Shown: positions 1 to 8,924 of the stretch, piece by piece
How positions within the stretch are numbered: position 1 is the stretch's first letter
Layout of the letters: each line of letters opens with the position of its first letter
Assembly: GCA_016212965.1 (NCBI GenBank)
Contig: JACRDA010000328.1
Span: 1 to 48,942 of the forward strand
Direction of reading: 5' to 3'
Source: Myxococcales bacterium
GTDB lineage: Bacteria; Myxococcota_A; Polyangia; Polyangiales; Polyangiaceae
DNA length: 48,942 nucleotides
Translations under genes and position numbers: made by a program
Notes under the pieces: model-generated
The model's input: the letters and a program-made list of their open reading frames with translations, nothing else
Told to the model about the DNA's origin: nothing
Database searches by the model: none

Positions 1-687
1 GCCTGGCTCGACGACCTCGGGCTCGTGTGGTGGCCCACGGCGGGCGGGCGGGCCGCGGCGTGGCCGCTCGGGGCGGGCGAGCGCGGGGTCGCGGGCGAGG
101 TGGCGCCCGGCGCGCGGGCGGTGGCGTCCTGCGAGCTGCTCGGACGGCGCCTGCTGCTCGCCTCGGGCTCGGACGCGGCGTCGGTGCTCGTGCGCGGGCG
201 TCGCGGCGCGACGGGCTTTGCCGTCGGCGCCGGCGGCGCGTCCCCGGAGCTCGCGCTCGGCTGTGGTGCGGACGCCGCGCTCGTCGTGTACCACCGCGGC
301 GCGCAGATCGACACCGAGCGCTGCACGGTCGACGGCGTCTGCGACCCGGTCGTGCACGCGTGGCGCCTCCCTGCGGACACCGAGGTCGCGGCGGTGGCGG
401 CGCTCGGCGACGAGGTGCTCGTCGCCTACGTGCGGGCGGAGCTCGGCCTGCGCGTGCGGCTGGGCGCGCCCCTCGCGCTCGCGGCGGCGCGCGAGCAGGT
501 GCTCTTCGACACGGCGCGCGAGGGCGGGCTCGACGTCGAGGCGCTGCGCGTGGCGGTGGTCGGTGACGCGGCCGTGCTCCTCGTGCGCGACCGCGCGCTC
601 GGCCTCCACGTGCTCCGCGTCGACCGGCGCGGCGTGCGCGCCTTCAAGCTCCTCGGCACGCGACCGGCCCGCGCCCGAGCCGACTGA
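1..687 (+). CDS. C-terminal part of a propeller-like protein (5' end outside window)
   Basis: The reading frame is open from base 1, so the gene starts upstream of the window; the first in-window GTG (25) is not needed as a start. About 228 residues are visible. They are rich in short beta-strand-like segments such as ALGDEVLVAYV and VVGDAAVLLVRD, the pattern of a WD/YVTN-like propeller. No catalytic motif is seen. The C-terminus (VEALRVAVVGDAAVLLVRDRALGL) resembles in layout the last repeat of the membrane-anchored propeller protein at 39218-41026, so the two may be distant paralogues. Function unknown. It converges on the GGDEF-EAL gene, with a strong hairpin between them. Confidence 0.7.
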   Translation, partial: AWLDDLGLVWWPTAGGRAAAWPLGAGERGVAGEVAPGARAVASCELLGRRLLLASGSDAASVLVRGRRGATGFAVGAGGASPELALGCGADAALVVYHRGAQIDTERCTVDGVCDPVVHAWRLPADTEVAAVAALGDEVLVAYVRAELGLRVRLGAPLALAAAREQVLFDTAREGGLDVEALRVAVVGDAAVLLVRDRALGLHVLRVDRRGVRAFKLLGTRPARARAD

Positions 688-728
688 GGCGCGGACTCGA
701 ACCGCGCATGGTCCGAAAGCGTGCGAAC

Positions 729-761
729 GGGTCGAGGGGCCAAGGGGTCGAGGGCCTGGGG
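729..761 (+). repeat. G-rich quasi-heptamer array
   Basis: Runs of three or four G recur with spacings of 8, 8, 7 and 7 bases (run ends at 731, 739, 747, 754 and 761), separated by TCGA, CCAA or CCT. It resembles the cleaner GGGGCAA array at 11528-11565 and lies in a convergent intergenic space. Confidence 0.5.
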
Positions 762-806
762 CGGCGAGGAGGGCGACCACCGGCGCGCGGGCGTTCACGG
801 ACTTCG

Positions 807-838
807 CGTATGCGCTGCACGCCCCCGCAGCGCATACG
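807..838. terminator. Perfect 12-bp hairpin between convergent genes
   Basis: CGTATGCGCTGC (807-818) and GCAGCGCATACG (827-838) are perfect inverted repeats with an 8-nt loop. ACTTCG lies on both sides. There is no T-tract, so the case for a bidirectional terminator rests on stem strength and on its position between the stops at 687 and 881. Confidence 0.6.
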
Positions 839-880
839 ACTTCGCAACGCCCGGTTCGCGCGCCAAACCTGGTCGCGCTT

Positions 881-2809
881 CTAGTTCTGCGACGCCGGCG
901 CCGTGTTCTCGCGCACCCGCTCCGAGCCCGCCGCCGCGCCCTCCGCGCGGCCAAGCAGCGCCTCGAGCGGCGCTGGCCGCGCGAGCCCGAAGCCCTGCAC
1001 GAGCGGGCAGCCGTGATCGCGCAGGAAGCGATGCTGGACGTCCGTCTCGACGCCCTCGGCGATGACGGCGATCCGGAAGCGCCGTCCGAGCTCCAGGACG
1101 AGCTCGACGATGTCCTCGTCGCGCTCGCTCGCGCCGATACCGGATACGAACGCGCGGTCGAGCTTGAGGTGGTCCGCGCGCAGGTGTTTCAGCTGCGCGA
1201 GCGACGAGTAGCCGGTCCCGAAGTCGTCGATGGCGAGCTCGAGGCCGAGCTGCTCGAGCCGCGCGGCGATGCGCTGGGCGCGTTCTTCGGACGCGATCGC
1301 CACGGTCTCCGTGATCTCGATGACGAGGCGACCGCGTAGCCTCGGGTGGGCGGCGACGAGCGCCGTGATGCGGTCCAGAAAGGCCGGGTCCTCGAACGAC
1401 GACGCGGAGACGTTGACCGCGAGCCAGCCCGAGAAGCCGTGCTCGACGAGCACTTCGAGGTCCTCGGCCACGCGCCCGAGCATGTAGCGGTCGAGGTCGA
1501 TGACGAGATTCAGGTGCTCGGCGCGCCCCACGAAGTCGGCCGGCGGCACCAGACCCCGGCGCGGGTGCAGCCAGCGGGCGAGTGCCTCGGCGCCCGCGAC
1601 GACGCCGGTCTGGGTCTCGAAGATGGGCTGGTAGTACGGGACGATCTCGCGCCGGTGCATGGCGCGCGCGAGCTCGAGATCCATCGAGCTGCGGCCGGCG
1701 GCCGTGTTGCTGCTGGGATCGACGTAGCTGCCGATGCGCGCGTGGCCGCGCCGCGCCTGGACGACGGCCCACGCGGCGCGGTCGAGTGCCCACTCGACGC
1801 TCTCGGGCGCGGACGACCAGGTCGCGATGCCGACGTGGACGTCCACGCTCGGGAGCCGCCCGGCGAGCTCGGTGGGCACCGTGAGCGCCCCGAGGATCGC
1901 GGTCGCGAGCGCTTTCGCGCTCGCCTCGTCCCCGCCGGCGAGCAGGAGCGCGAACTCGTCGCCGCCGCTGCGCGCCAGGGTCCCGCCGCCGGGCAGCGTC
2001 GCTTGCAGCCGCAACCCGAGGTGCCGCAGCAAGGCGTCACCTCCGGCGTGGCCGAGGAGGTCGTTGACGACGCGTAAGCGGTCCACGTCGACGAGCAAGA
2101 GCGCGCCGCGCGCTGCGGGCTTGCCGCCGAAGCGCAGCAAGCCCGCGCGATTGAGCAGGCCCGTCAGCGGGTCGACGTGCTCGGCGGCGCGCCGCTCGGC
2201 CTGGGCCCGCGCGAGCGCGTGCACGAGCCGTCGCGACACGAAGCTCATGACGCCCGTGAGGAGCAGCATGAACCCGCCCGCCAGCCAGTCCTCCGGACGG
2301 GGCCAGTGCACCACCACGCCCGCCATTGCGGGCGTGATCGCGAGCGTCGCGCCGAGCGCGCCATCGAGCGCCGTCAGCGCCAGGATGGGGAACACGAGCG
2401 GCAAGAGCTGATCGCCGACTCCCGCGATCCAGTGGTCCGCGAGGCCGCCGCCAAGCGTCGTGTACGCCGTCCACAGCACCACGAGCGTCAGCAGGTGCAC
2501 GCGGACGGCCAGGCGGCGGCGGCGCTGGAACACGACCCAGCAGGCCGTCGAAGCCAGGCCGAAACATGCGACGGCCGTCCAGTCGATCGCCGCGGTGCTG
2601 TAGGTGGCGAGCGCGAGCCCGCCGAGGAACAGCAGCGCCGCGACCGCCCAGTAGCCGCGGGCGAGCCAGTCCTCGCTCGCTGCCGCGAGCGGCGCGGGCG
2701 GCGTCGGCAGGAGGGCACCGCGCGCGAACGCTCCGGCCGTGGCGTCGTCGCCGTGCACTCCTCTTGCCGTGGGTCGATCCGTCGGTCCCGCGCTCGAGTC
2801 ATTCGCCAC
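881..2809 (-). CDS. Membrane-bound GGDEF-EAL cyclic-di-GMP protein
   Basis: Predicted to make and/or degrade cyclic di-GMP at the inner membrane. With the GTG start chosen here (642 aa), residues about 53-195 hold five or so hydrophobic segments. A GGDEF domain follows (DPLTGLLNR at 213; GGDEF at 282-286), then an EAL domain (EAL at 408-410, then EITET, IDDFGTGYSSL, KLDRAFV and IAEGVET). All the usual EAL catalytic motifs are present, so phosphodiesterase activity is plausible, and the GGDEF signature is also intact. The RxxD inhibitory site normally just before GGDEF is not visible (LPGG there instead). The frame is open upstream to 2986, but that stretch is Arg-rich and unlike protein; no clear ribosome site fixes the start. 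Confidence 0.9.
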   Translation of the reverse strand: MANDSSAGPTDRPTARGVHGDDATAGAFARGALLPTPPAPLAAASEDWLARGYWAVAALLFLGGLALATYSTAAIDWTAVACFGLASTACWVVFQRRRRLAVRVHLLTLVVLWTAYTTLGGGLADHWIAGVGDQLLPLVFPILALTALDGALGATLAITPAMAGVVVHWPRPEDWLAGGFMLLLTGVMSFVSRRLVHALARAQAERRAAEHVDPLTGLLNRAGLLRFGGKPAARGALLLVDVDRLRVVNDLLGHAGGDALLRHLGLRLQATLPGGGTLARSGGDEFALLLAGGDEASAKALATAILGALTVPTELAGRLPSVDVHVGIATWSSAPESVEWALDRAAWAVVQARRGHARIGSYVDPSSNTAAGRSSMDLELARAMHRREIVPYYQPIFETQTGVVAGAEALARWLHPRRGLVPPADFVGRAEHLNLVIDLDRYMLGRVAEDLEVLVEHGFSGWLAVNVSASSFEDPAFLDRITALVAAHPRLRGRLVIEITETVAIASEERAQRIAARLEQLGLELAIDDFGTGYSSLAQLKHLRADHLKLDRAFVSGIGASERDEDIVELVLELGRRFRIAVIAEGVETDVQHRFLRDHGCPLVQGFGLARPAPLEALLGRAEGAAAGSERVRENTAPASQN

Positions 2810-3047
2810 GCGCTGCGTGAAGCAGAAACCGTGCCCGTTCTCTCGGCCGCTCCTCCGCACGTCTCGGCGCCCCCGTGGCGGGCTCGCGCCGTCCCGTGGC
2901 GCGGCCGCGGGACGCGGCGGGCGGTCCCGGTGAGGCGTCGGCGCTGCACCTTGCGGCGCGCGTCTGCGCCGCGTCCGCGCGCGCACCGATTGCGCGCGCC
3001 GCGAACGCCGCGCGCTCCAGCCGTGGGCGCGGGGCCGAAGTCGGAGG

Positions 3048-5378
3048 TCAGGGGGGCGCGAGCGCGGCGGCGCGCACGACGAGGGTGAGATCGCCGTCCT
3101 GCGACGGCGTGCCGAAGGGGCCGCGCGCCTCGAGGATGGCGTCGGCCTCGGGGGGCAGCCCGCTCGTCACGTCCACGAGATCGAGCTCGAGCGATCGGCC
3201 GCTCTCGACGTCGAACGCCACCTCGACGCCCTCGGGCGGCACGCCGAGGCAGGTGTAGAGCGCATGCCGGCCCCACCACGGGGAGCCTCGCAGGTCCCGG
3301 CCGACGGCGCGCTGGCCGCGGAAGGCGACCCCGACGATGCCCCCGCCGTGCGGCACGATGAGGCCGATCGTGCTCGCGCCGCGCTGCGACCGGAGGCGCG
3401 CCTCGACGCGCGTGACGGCGCCGGCCGGCGCGCGTGCGCGCACCTCGAGCACGGGGCCGGGCGTGCCGAGGGGCGGGGCCGGCGCACGTCCGACCGTCCG
3501 GTAACCGAGGTACGGCAGCGGCGCGGGACCGAGTGCGCCGATGCCGGCGGCGAGGCCCACGTCGGGCGGGAGCGCGTCCCAGCTCGCGTCGACGAACCAG
3601 CTCGCCTCGCCCGAGCCCTCGCGCTCGAGGTGGCTCACGCTGAGGCGCTGCGGGTGGTTCTCCGTGAACGGAAAGCGCGGACCCGTCGCGAGGAAGGCGA
3701 CCACGACGACGGGCAGCACGAGCGCCGCGGCTGCGACCCAGGCGGGGGCATGCCGGAGCCGCCCCGCCGGGAGCGCCAGGACCGGCACGAGCGGCGCGAG
3801 ACAGAGCCCGAGCGCCGCGCCGAGCACGCCGCGCGCCTCGACCCCGAGGGCCTGCGCCGTGCCGATCGCGATCGGCAGCCAGAGGATCCACGCGACGACG
3901 GCCGGCACGAGGGCGAGGGCGAGTGCCACGCGACCCGGCGCGACGCGGAGCAGCAGCGCGGCCACGCCCGTCACCCCGGCGACGAGCGCGGGCACGAGCA
4001 GAGGAAAGCTTGCCGCCGGCACGAGCGAGGCGGCGACCGTCGCGAGCACCGCCCAGACCGTCCAGTGCGCGACGAAGTTGCTCCACAGGCCCGCGCCGCG
4101 GCCGAGGCCCTGCGCGAGGAGCGCGACGCCGAGCGCGGCGCCGCCGGCGAGGCACAGGTAGGCTGGCGCCGGCGTGCCGTACCAGGGGACGTCGGTCGGC
4201 GCGACCGCGCGCAGGGCCCACACGACGGCGTAGCCCGCGGCGGCGGCGAGCACGGGCGCGGCGAGCGTGGCGAGCGCGCCCCCGGCGAAGCCGCGCCACG
4301 AGCGCAGCTGCCGGGTCCGCAGGGCGAGCCCGATCATGGCGGCGGCGAGTGCGAGCGCGAGGGCCGCGAGCGGCAAGGTCGCGCCGAGCGGCCAGCGCAC
4401 CACCAGCCAACCGAGCACGTCGAAGTACACGCCGTCGCCGCCGTGCGTGTCCCAGTCGCCGTCGGCGAGGGCGCGCACCGCGGCGAGGCCGTTGTCGCCG
4501 TGGTGCTGGAGGCTGCCGCGGTCGAGGTGCGCGAGATCGTCCGCGGGCGTGTGGTAGTGCACGACGTCGCCGACGAACGCGAAATTGAGCCCGGTGTAGC
4601 CGTGTCGCTTCCACACCGAGAGATCGGTATCGTTCGGGAGGCGGTCGTAGACCGCGCGGAAGAGCGAGCTCGTGAGCGGGCGCTCGGCCGCGGCGGCGTA
4701 GAGCGCGACGAGCCCCGCGTCGTCGTGACCGGTCTCGAACATGAGGCTCGGGCCCGAGGTGCCGCGCGCCTCGAGGTTCACGACCGCGCGCACGTCCCTG
4801 GCGCGCGGGTGCTCGCGCACGAACGCCGTCGCGCCGAGCAGGCCGTCCTCCTCGGCGTCGTCGTGGAGCAAGAGGATCGAGCGCCGCGGCTGCGGCAGCG
4901 CGCGAAGCGCGCGCGCGATCTCGAGCACGGCGGCGACACCGGCCCCGTCGTCGCTCGCGCCCGGGCCGGCCGGCACCGAGTCGTAGTGCGCGGCGAGCAC
5001 GATCGCCTCGCCGGGCTCGCGGCCCTCGAGCACCGCGACGACATTCTCGACCGGCGCGCACGCTCCGTAGCCGCCGCACACGAAGCTCGTCTGGAGCTCG
5101 GGCGCGTAGCCGAGCGTGCGCAGGGTCGCCGTGATGCGGTCGCGGACGGCCGCGTGCGCGGCGCTGCCGACGGGGTGGGGGGCGCCGTCGCCGAGCACCT
5201 CCGCGAGGATGCGCGCGGCGCGGCCGGCCGAGAAGCGCTCGGGCGGCGCGTCGAGGCCGAGCGGCGCGGGCGGGGCGAAGCGCGCGCTCGACAGCCAGAG
5301 CACGGCGGCGAGCGCGGCGAGCGCCCAGAGGACGGGTCGCAGCTCGCGCCAGGCGCGCGGCGGGGTCGCGGTCGACAC
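3048..5378 (-). CDS. M28-family zinc peptidase with C-terminal membrane domain
   Basis: A 776-aa membrane protein. One N-terminal membrane segment (about 15-30) leads into an M28 aminopeptidase domain. Its likely zinc ligands and catalytic residues are His131 (AAHYDS), Asp143 (GASDDGAG), Glu176-Glu177 (DAEEDG), Asp219/220 and His276 (HYHTPADD). Several hydrophobic segments follow (about 330-560), then a C-terminal beta-rich region. The layout resembles ER metallopeptidase-1-like bacterial proteins with the peptidase domain outside the cytoplasm. The GTG start is supported by TAGGGT exactly 6 nt upstream. The gene diverges from the HAD gene. Substrate unknown. Confidence 0.88.
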   Translation of the reverse strand: MSTATPPRAWRELRPVLWALAALAAVLWLSSARFAPPAPLGLDAPPERFSAGRAARILAEVLGDGAPHPVGSAAHAAVRDRITATLRTLGYAPELQTSFVCGGYGACAPVENVVAVLEGREPGEAIVLAAHYDSVPAGPGASDDGAGVAAVLEIARALRALPQPRRSILLLHDDAEEDGLLGATAFVREHPRARDVRAVVNLEARGTSGPSLMFETGHDDAGLVALYAAAAERPLTSSLFRAVYDRLPNDTDLSVWKRHGYTGLNFAFVGDVVHYHTPADDLAHLDRGSLQHHGDNGLAAVRALADGDWDTHGGDGVYFDVLGWLVVRWPLGATLPLAALALALAAAMIGLALRTRQLRSWRGFAGGALATLAAPVLAAAAGYAVVWALRAVAPTDVPWYGTPAPAYLCLAGGAALGVALLAQGLGRGAGLWSNFVAHWTVWAVLATVAASLVPAASFPLLVPALVAGVTGVAALLLRVAPGRVALALALVPAVVAWILWLPIAIGTAQALGVEARGVLGAALGLCLAPLVPVLALPAGRLRHAPAWVAAAALVLPVVVVAFLATGPRFPFTENHPQRLSVSHLEREGSGEASWFVDASWDALPPDVGLAAGIGALGPAPLPYLGYRTVGRAPAPPLGTPGPVLEVRARAPAGAVTRVEARLRSQRGASTIGLIVPHGGGIVGVAFRGQRAVGRDLRGSPWWGRHALYTCLGVPPEGVEVAFDVESGRSLELDLVDVTSGLPPEADAILEARGPFGTPSQDGDLTLVVRAAALAPP

Positions 5379-5384
5379 GGGGGG

Positions 5385-5390
5385 ACCCTA
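5385..5390 (-). promoter_or_regulatory. -10-like TAGGGT, 6 nt before the M28 GTG
   Basis: TAGGGT-N6-GTG with TGC just upstream (extended -10 style). The spacing predicts a leaderless message beginning at the start codon. Confidence 0.5.
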
Positions 5391-5451
5391 GCAGCTTCGC
5401 CGCCGCGGGCGCCGCCTTGAAGCGGGGTGGCACCCGTTCGAGGCTCGGCGC

Positions 5452-6099
5452 GTGAGGCACCGAAGCGGTCTCGTCTTCGACATGGACGGCCTGCTCGTCG
5501 ACAGCGAGCCCGTGTGGTTCGCCGCGGAGCGGGACTTCGCGGCGAGTCTCGGCGGGCACTTCTCCGAGGCCGACGGCCGCGCCTGCGTGGGGCAGGGCGT
5601 GCGCGCCACCGCGCGCTACCTGTGCGAGCGCTGGGCGCCGGGGCTCGACGAGCGCGCCGCGGCGGCCAGCATCGTGGCGGCGTTCGCGCGGCGCGTCGGC
5701 GAGCTCGAGCCCAAGCCGGGCGCGCGCGCCATCCTCGAGGCCGCGGCCGCGCGGGCGCTGCCGCTCGGGCTCGCGTCGTCGTCGAGCGAGGCGCTCATCG
5801 CGGCGGTGCTCGAGCGTTGCGGCTTCGCGCGCTTCTTCGCCGCCGTCGTCTCGGGCGAGAGCGTGGCGCGGCACAAGCCCGCACCCGACGTGTTCCTCGA
5901 GGCCGCCCGGCGCCTGGGTCTGCCGCCGGCCGAGCTCTGCGCCTTCGAGGACTCGCTGCCGGGCGCCACGGCGGCGCGCGCCGCGGGGATGTACGTGGTC
6001 GCGGTGCCCGAGCGCGCTTCCGAGCGCGCGCGCTTTCTGCCCGTTGCCGACCTCGTGGTCGCCGATCTCGACGAGGCGCGCGTGCGGCTCGATCTGTGA
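5452..6099 (+). CDS. HAD-superfamily hydrolase (phosphatase / phosphoglucomutase-like)
   Basis: A 215-aa cytoplasmic HAD subfamily IA enzyme. Motif I is FDMDGLLVDSEP near residue 9, with the nucleophile Asp and the acid/base Asp. A helical cap follows. Motif II is the SSSS stretch in LASSSSE, motif III the Lys in ARHKPAPDVF, and motif IV is FEDSLPG. The closest familiar types are beta-phosphoglucomutase-like and sugar-phosphate phosphatases (YniC-like). The start is GTG and no good ribosome site is seen. The malonyl-CoA synthetase gene follows 54 bp later on the same strand but has its own -10-like box. Confidence 0.88.
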   Translation: MRHRSGLVFDMDGLLVDSEPVWFAAERDFAASLGGHFSEADGRACVGQGVRATARYLCERWAPGLDERAAAASIVAAFARRVGELEPKPGARAILEAAAARALPLGLASSSSEALIAAVLERCGFARFFAAVVSGESVARHKPAPDVFLEAARRLGLPPAELCAFEDSLPGATAARAAGMYVVAVPERASERARFLPVADLVVADLDEARVRLDL

Positions 6100-6138
6100 C
6101 GGCGCCGTCCGGCGTGGGTCGCGCCGCGCGAAACGCGA

Positions 6139-6144
6139 TATGCT
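6139..6144 (+). promoter_or_regulatory. -10-like TATGCT before the acyl-CoA synthetase
   Basis: TATGCT lies 9 nt before the GTG at 6154. The same hexamer sits 9 nt before the kinase start at 42667. A short-leader or leaderless promoter is inferred. Confidence 0.35.
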
Positions 6145-6153
6145 CGGCCCGCC

Positions 6154-7605
6154 GTGCACCCGCTCCTCCCGACCCTCGGCACCGAGCCCGCGCGACCCGT
6201 ACTCCGCATCGGTCCGGCGCTCGTCACGGCCGGTGAGCTCCTGCGCGCGGGTCGGGCTCACGCGGCGCGGCTGCGCGCGGCCGGCGTCCGACCGGGCGAG
6301 CGCATCGCGCTCTGGGCCACGCCCGAGGTCGCCACGGTCGCGGCTCTCGTGGGTCACGCGCTCGCCGGTCACCCGACGGTGCCCCTCAATCCGGCGCTCG
6401 GGCAGAAGGAGCTCCTGCACGTGCTCGCGGACGCGGCGCCGCGGCTCGTGCTCGCGGCCGACCCGGCCGCGTTCGCGGCGCGCACGCCCGGCGTCGAGGC
6501 CATCCTGCTCGACGGCCCGACCTGGGATCCGCCCCCGCCCGGGCCGGACGAGCCGCTGCTCGTGCTCTACACCTCGGGCACGACCGGGGCGCCGAAGGGC
6601 GCCGTGCTCACGCACCAGAACGCCGCCTCGAACCTCGACGCGCTCGCCGAGGCCTGGGGCTGGAGCGCGGCCGACACGCTCGTTCACGCGCTGCCGCTCT
6701 TCCACGTGCACGGGCTCGTGCTCGGCGTGCTCGGGAGCCTGCGCGTCGGCTCGCCCCTGCACCTCGTGCCGCGCTTCACGCCCGAGGCGGTGTGCGACGC
6801 GATGGGGCGCGGCGGCACGTTGCTCTTCGCCGTCCCGACGATGTACCACCGGCTGGCCGACCACTGCGCGGCGAGCGTGGAGGACGCCCGGCGGCTCGGG
6901 CGCGCGCGCCTGCTCGTGTCGGGCTCGGCGGCGCTCGCGGCGCGGGACGGCGAGCGCCTCGCCGGGCTCGTGGGGCAGCGCGTGGTCGAGCGCTACGGCC
7001 TCACCGAGACGCTCATCAACTGCGCTGCGCGCCACGACGGTCCGCGCACGCCGGGCAGCGTCGGGCCGCCGCTCCGGGGTGTGGAGGTGCGGCTCGTCGA
7101 CGATGCGCGCGCGCCCATCGCGCCCGGCTCCGAGGCGCTCGGCGAGGTGGCGGTGCGGGGCCCGAACGTGTTCGCGGGCTACCTGAACCGCCCGGACGCC
7201 ACGGCTGCCGCGCGCGACGCGGAGGGCTTCTTCTACACGGGCGACCTCGCCACGCGGAGCGCGACGGGCGAGGTCCGCATCGTGGGTCGGCGCGCCACCG
7301 ACCTCATCAAGACCGGCGGCTACAAAGTGGGCGCGGGCGAGGTCGAGGCCGCCCTGCTCGAGCACCCCGCCGTCGCCGAGGCGGCCGTGGTCGGGGCGCC
7401 CGACGACGATCTCGGCGAGCGCATCGTGGCCTTCGTGGCGCTTCGCCCCGGCGTCGAGCCGGCGCCGGGCCCGGAGGCGCTCGCGGCGCACGTCGCGGGC
7501 CTGCTCGCGCCGCACAAGCGCCCGCGCGTCGTGCACCTCGTCGCGAGCCTGCCTCGCAACGCGATGGGCAAGGTGCTGAAGAAGGAGCTCGCGCGGCCGC
7601 GCTGA
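6154..7605 (+). CDS. matB: Malonyl-CoA synthetase-like acyl-CoA ligase
   Basis: A 483-aa ANL-superfamily ligase predicted to join malonate (or methylmalonate) to CoA using ATP. Visible motifs are the P-loop-like YTSGTTGAPKGA, LPLFHVHGL, FAVPTMYHRL, the adenylate-binding ERYGLTETL, the hinge GEVRIVGRRATDLIKTGGYK and the C-terminal PRNAMGKVLKK with the catalytic Lys. The run from the HVHGL motif through ERYGLTET to LLAPHKRPRVV follows MatB/ACSF3 sequences closely, and an Arg a few residues after TETLIN sits where MatB binds the second carboxylate. The family is firm, and the malonate substrate is likely. No malonate decarboxylase or transporter is nearby, so it may supply malonyl- or methylmalonyl-CoA for lipid or polyketide synthesis. 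Confidence 0.88.
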   Translation: MHPLLPTLGTEPARPVLRIGPALVTAGELLRAGRAHAARLRAAGVRPGERIALWATPEVATVAALVGHALAGHPTVPLNPALGQKELLHVLADAAPRLVLAADPAAFAARTPGVEAILLDGPTWDPPPPGPDEPLLVLYTSGTTGAPKGAVLTHQNAASNLDALAEAWGWSAADTLVHALPLFHVHGLVLGVLGSLRVGSPLHLVPRFTPEAVCDAMGRGGTLLFAVPTMYHRLADHCAASVEDARRLGRARLLVSGSAALAARDGERLAGLVGQRVVERYGLTETLINCAARHDGPRTPGSVGPPLRGVEVRLVDDARAPIAPGSEALGEVAVRGPNVFAGYLNRPDATAAARDAEGFFYTGDLATRSATGEVRIVGRRATDLIKTGGYKVGAGEVEAALLEHPAVAEAAVVGAPDDDLGERIVAFVALRPGVEPAPGPEALAAHVAGLLAPHKRPRVVHLVASLPRNAMGKVLKKELARPR

Positions 7606-7661
7606 GCCCGGGCCGGCGCCGGGATCGTGCGGATCGCGCGAGCGCTCCTTGGCGGTGGGAC

Positions 7662-7667
7662 TACGAT
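7662..7667 (+). promoter_or_regulatory. -10-like TACGAT, 6 nt before GTG 7674
   Basis: TACGAT-N6-GTG. It supports GTG 7674, rather than the ATG at 7704, as the start of the lipoprotein gene. Confidence 0.45.
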
Positions 7668-7673
7668 GGGTAC

Positions 7674-8828
7674 GTGACACGCAGGCGTCGCCGGCTCGGT
7701 CGCATGCTCGCCGCGTGGCTGCTCGGCGTGGTGGGCTGCGTGGGCCCGCGCGGCGAGCCGCCGGTGGCGCGGCCCGGCTCCGTCTCGGCGCCGGAGTGCC
7801 CGCGGCTCCGGGCCCTTCGCGCCGAGCAGCTCGAGCTCGAGCGGGCTCTGTTCGGGGTCGAGGTCGATCTCGCCGCGTCGCCGCCGGAGCCGCCCGGGTC
7901 GCAGCGCGTGCGAGGCGGGCCGCGCGAGCGCGCGGCCGAGCACCGGCTCGCGCTCACCGTCGCGCTCGGCGCGCTCGAGGCGGAGCTCGGAGCGGGCTGT
8001 GACGCTCCCGCGGGGGCGGACGCCGCACCGCCCGAGGGGGCGAGCGGTGCCGCGGCCGAGCGGGTGCGGCGCGCGGCCCGAGCGCTCGCCACCCTGCGCG
8101 CGGGCCTCGGACCGCGCGGGGAGCTGCGCGACCTGCGTGCCCGCCTGCAACGGCAGCTCGAGGACGCGCGCCAGGCCCGTGACGTGGTCCAGGCCCTGTG
8201 CGTGGGCGACAAGCTCGCGGCGCTCGAAGGGACGGTGGCGCTCGCACGCGCGCACCTCGAGGAGCGCGACCAGGCGGAGACCTCGGGCGACGCCGCGAAG
8301 GCGGAGCAGGAGGCACGGGTTCTCGATGCGCTGCGCCAGCGCGCGGGGCTGCTCGCGGCCGAGGCGCGGCAGTGCGTCGGCGAGGACATGCGCTACCGCG
8401 AGCACGACCCCTGGCGGCCGCGGCGCCCGGACCCCAAGCCCGAGGAGCCGCAGGCGCCGCCGCCCGACACGCCCGCTGCGACGGCCGAGCCGCCGGCCGA
8501 GCCCACCGGCGCGCCCCCGCCGCCGGCGCGCGCATCCGTGGTGTCCGACACGGGGGCGCCGCCCGATCTCGCGCCCGCGATCGAGCGCGAGCTCGGCGCG
8601 CTCGCCGCCTGTCTGCCCGCTTCGCTGCCCGCCGCGCGCTTCGTGGTCGGGGCGCGGGTGGACCGCGAGGGGGCCCTGCGCGACGTCGGAGTCCGGCCCG
8701 ACGACCCTGCCGACATCGGCCCCACGAGCCTCGCGTGTCTCGCGAGCGCGCTCGCGCGCGTGCGGGTCGACGGCTACACCGGCGACTCGCACCCCGTGTC
8801 GTTTCCGCTCTGGCTCGCGGCGCCCTGA
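7674..8828 (+). CDS. Lipoprotein with coiled middle and AgmX/PglI-like C-terminus
   Basis: A 384-aa predicted lipoprotein. An Arg-rich N-terminus leads into a short hydrophobic stretch ending in a lipobox (GVVGC, Cys about 22). Residues about 35-230 are Glu/Arg/Leu-rich and probably helical coiled coil. A Pro-rich linker follows at about 245-285. The last 80 residues (ERELGALAACLP to SFPLWLAAP) have the pattern of myxobacterial AgmX/PglI-like or TonB-C-like domains, with two Cys and a final SFPLWL strand. GTG 7674 was preferred because of the TACGAT-N6-GTG signature; ATG 7704 would also keep the signal peptide. Function unknown. Confidence 0.72.
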   Translation: MTRRRRRLGRMLAAWLLGVVGCVGPRGEPPVARPGSVSAPECPRLRALRAEQLELERALFGVEVDLAASPPEPPGSQRVRGGPRERAAEHRLALTVALGALEAELGAGCDAPAGADAAPPEGASGAAAERVRRAARALATLRAGLGPRGELRDLRARLQRQLEDARQARDVVQALCVGDKLAALEGTVALARAHLEERDQAETSGDAAKAEQEARVLDALRQRAGLLAAEARQCVGEDMRYREHDPWRPRRPDPKPEEPQAPPPDTPAATAEPPAEPTGAPPPPARASVVSDTGAPPDLAPAIERELGALAACLPASLPAARFVVGARVDREGALRDVGVRPDDPADIGPTSLACLASALARVRVDGYTGDSHPVSFPLWLAAP

Positions 8829-8888
8829 GCCCGCGGTCAGGACGCCCGGTGTCGCGCGCGGCGGGCGGTCTCGCGGTCGCGCGCCTGC

Positions 8889-8894
8889 TACACT
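8889..8894 (+). promoter_or_regulatory. Extended -10-like TGCTACACT
   Basis: TGC-TACACT lies 30 nt upstream of the phosphodiesterase ATG at 8925. A GGGAG ribosome-site-like run stands in between, too far from the ATG to be certain. Confidence 0.35.
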
Positions 8895-8924
8895 CCAGGG
8901 CAGGGAGTCTTCGTTCGGAACGCC

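Noticed and set aside
2488..7680. 1730-aa minus-strand open frame
   Set aside because: Arg/Ala-rich shadow running through the M28, HAD and MatB genes, all of which have clear motifs in other frames.
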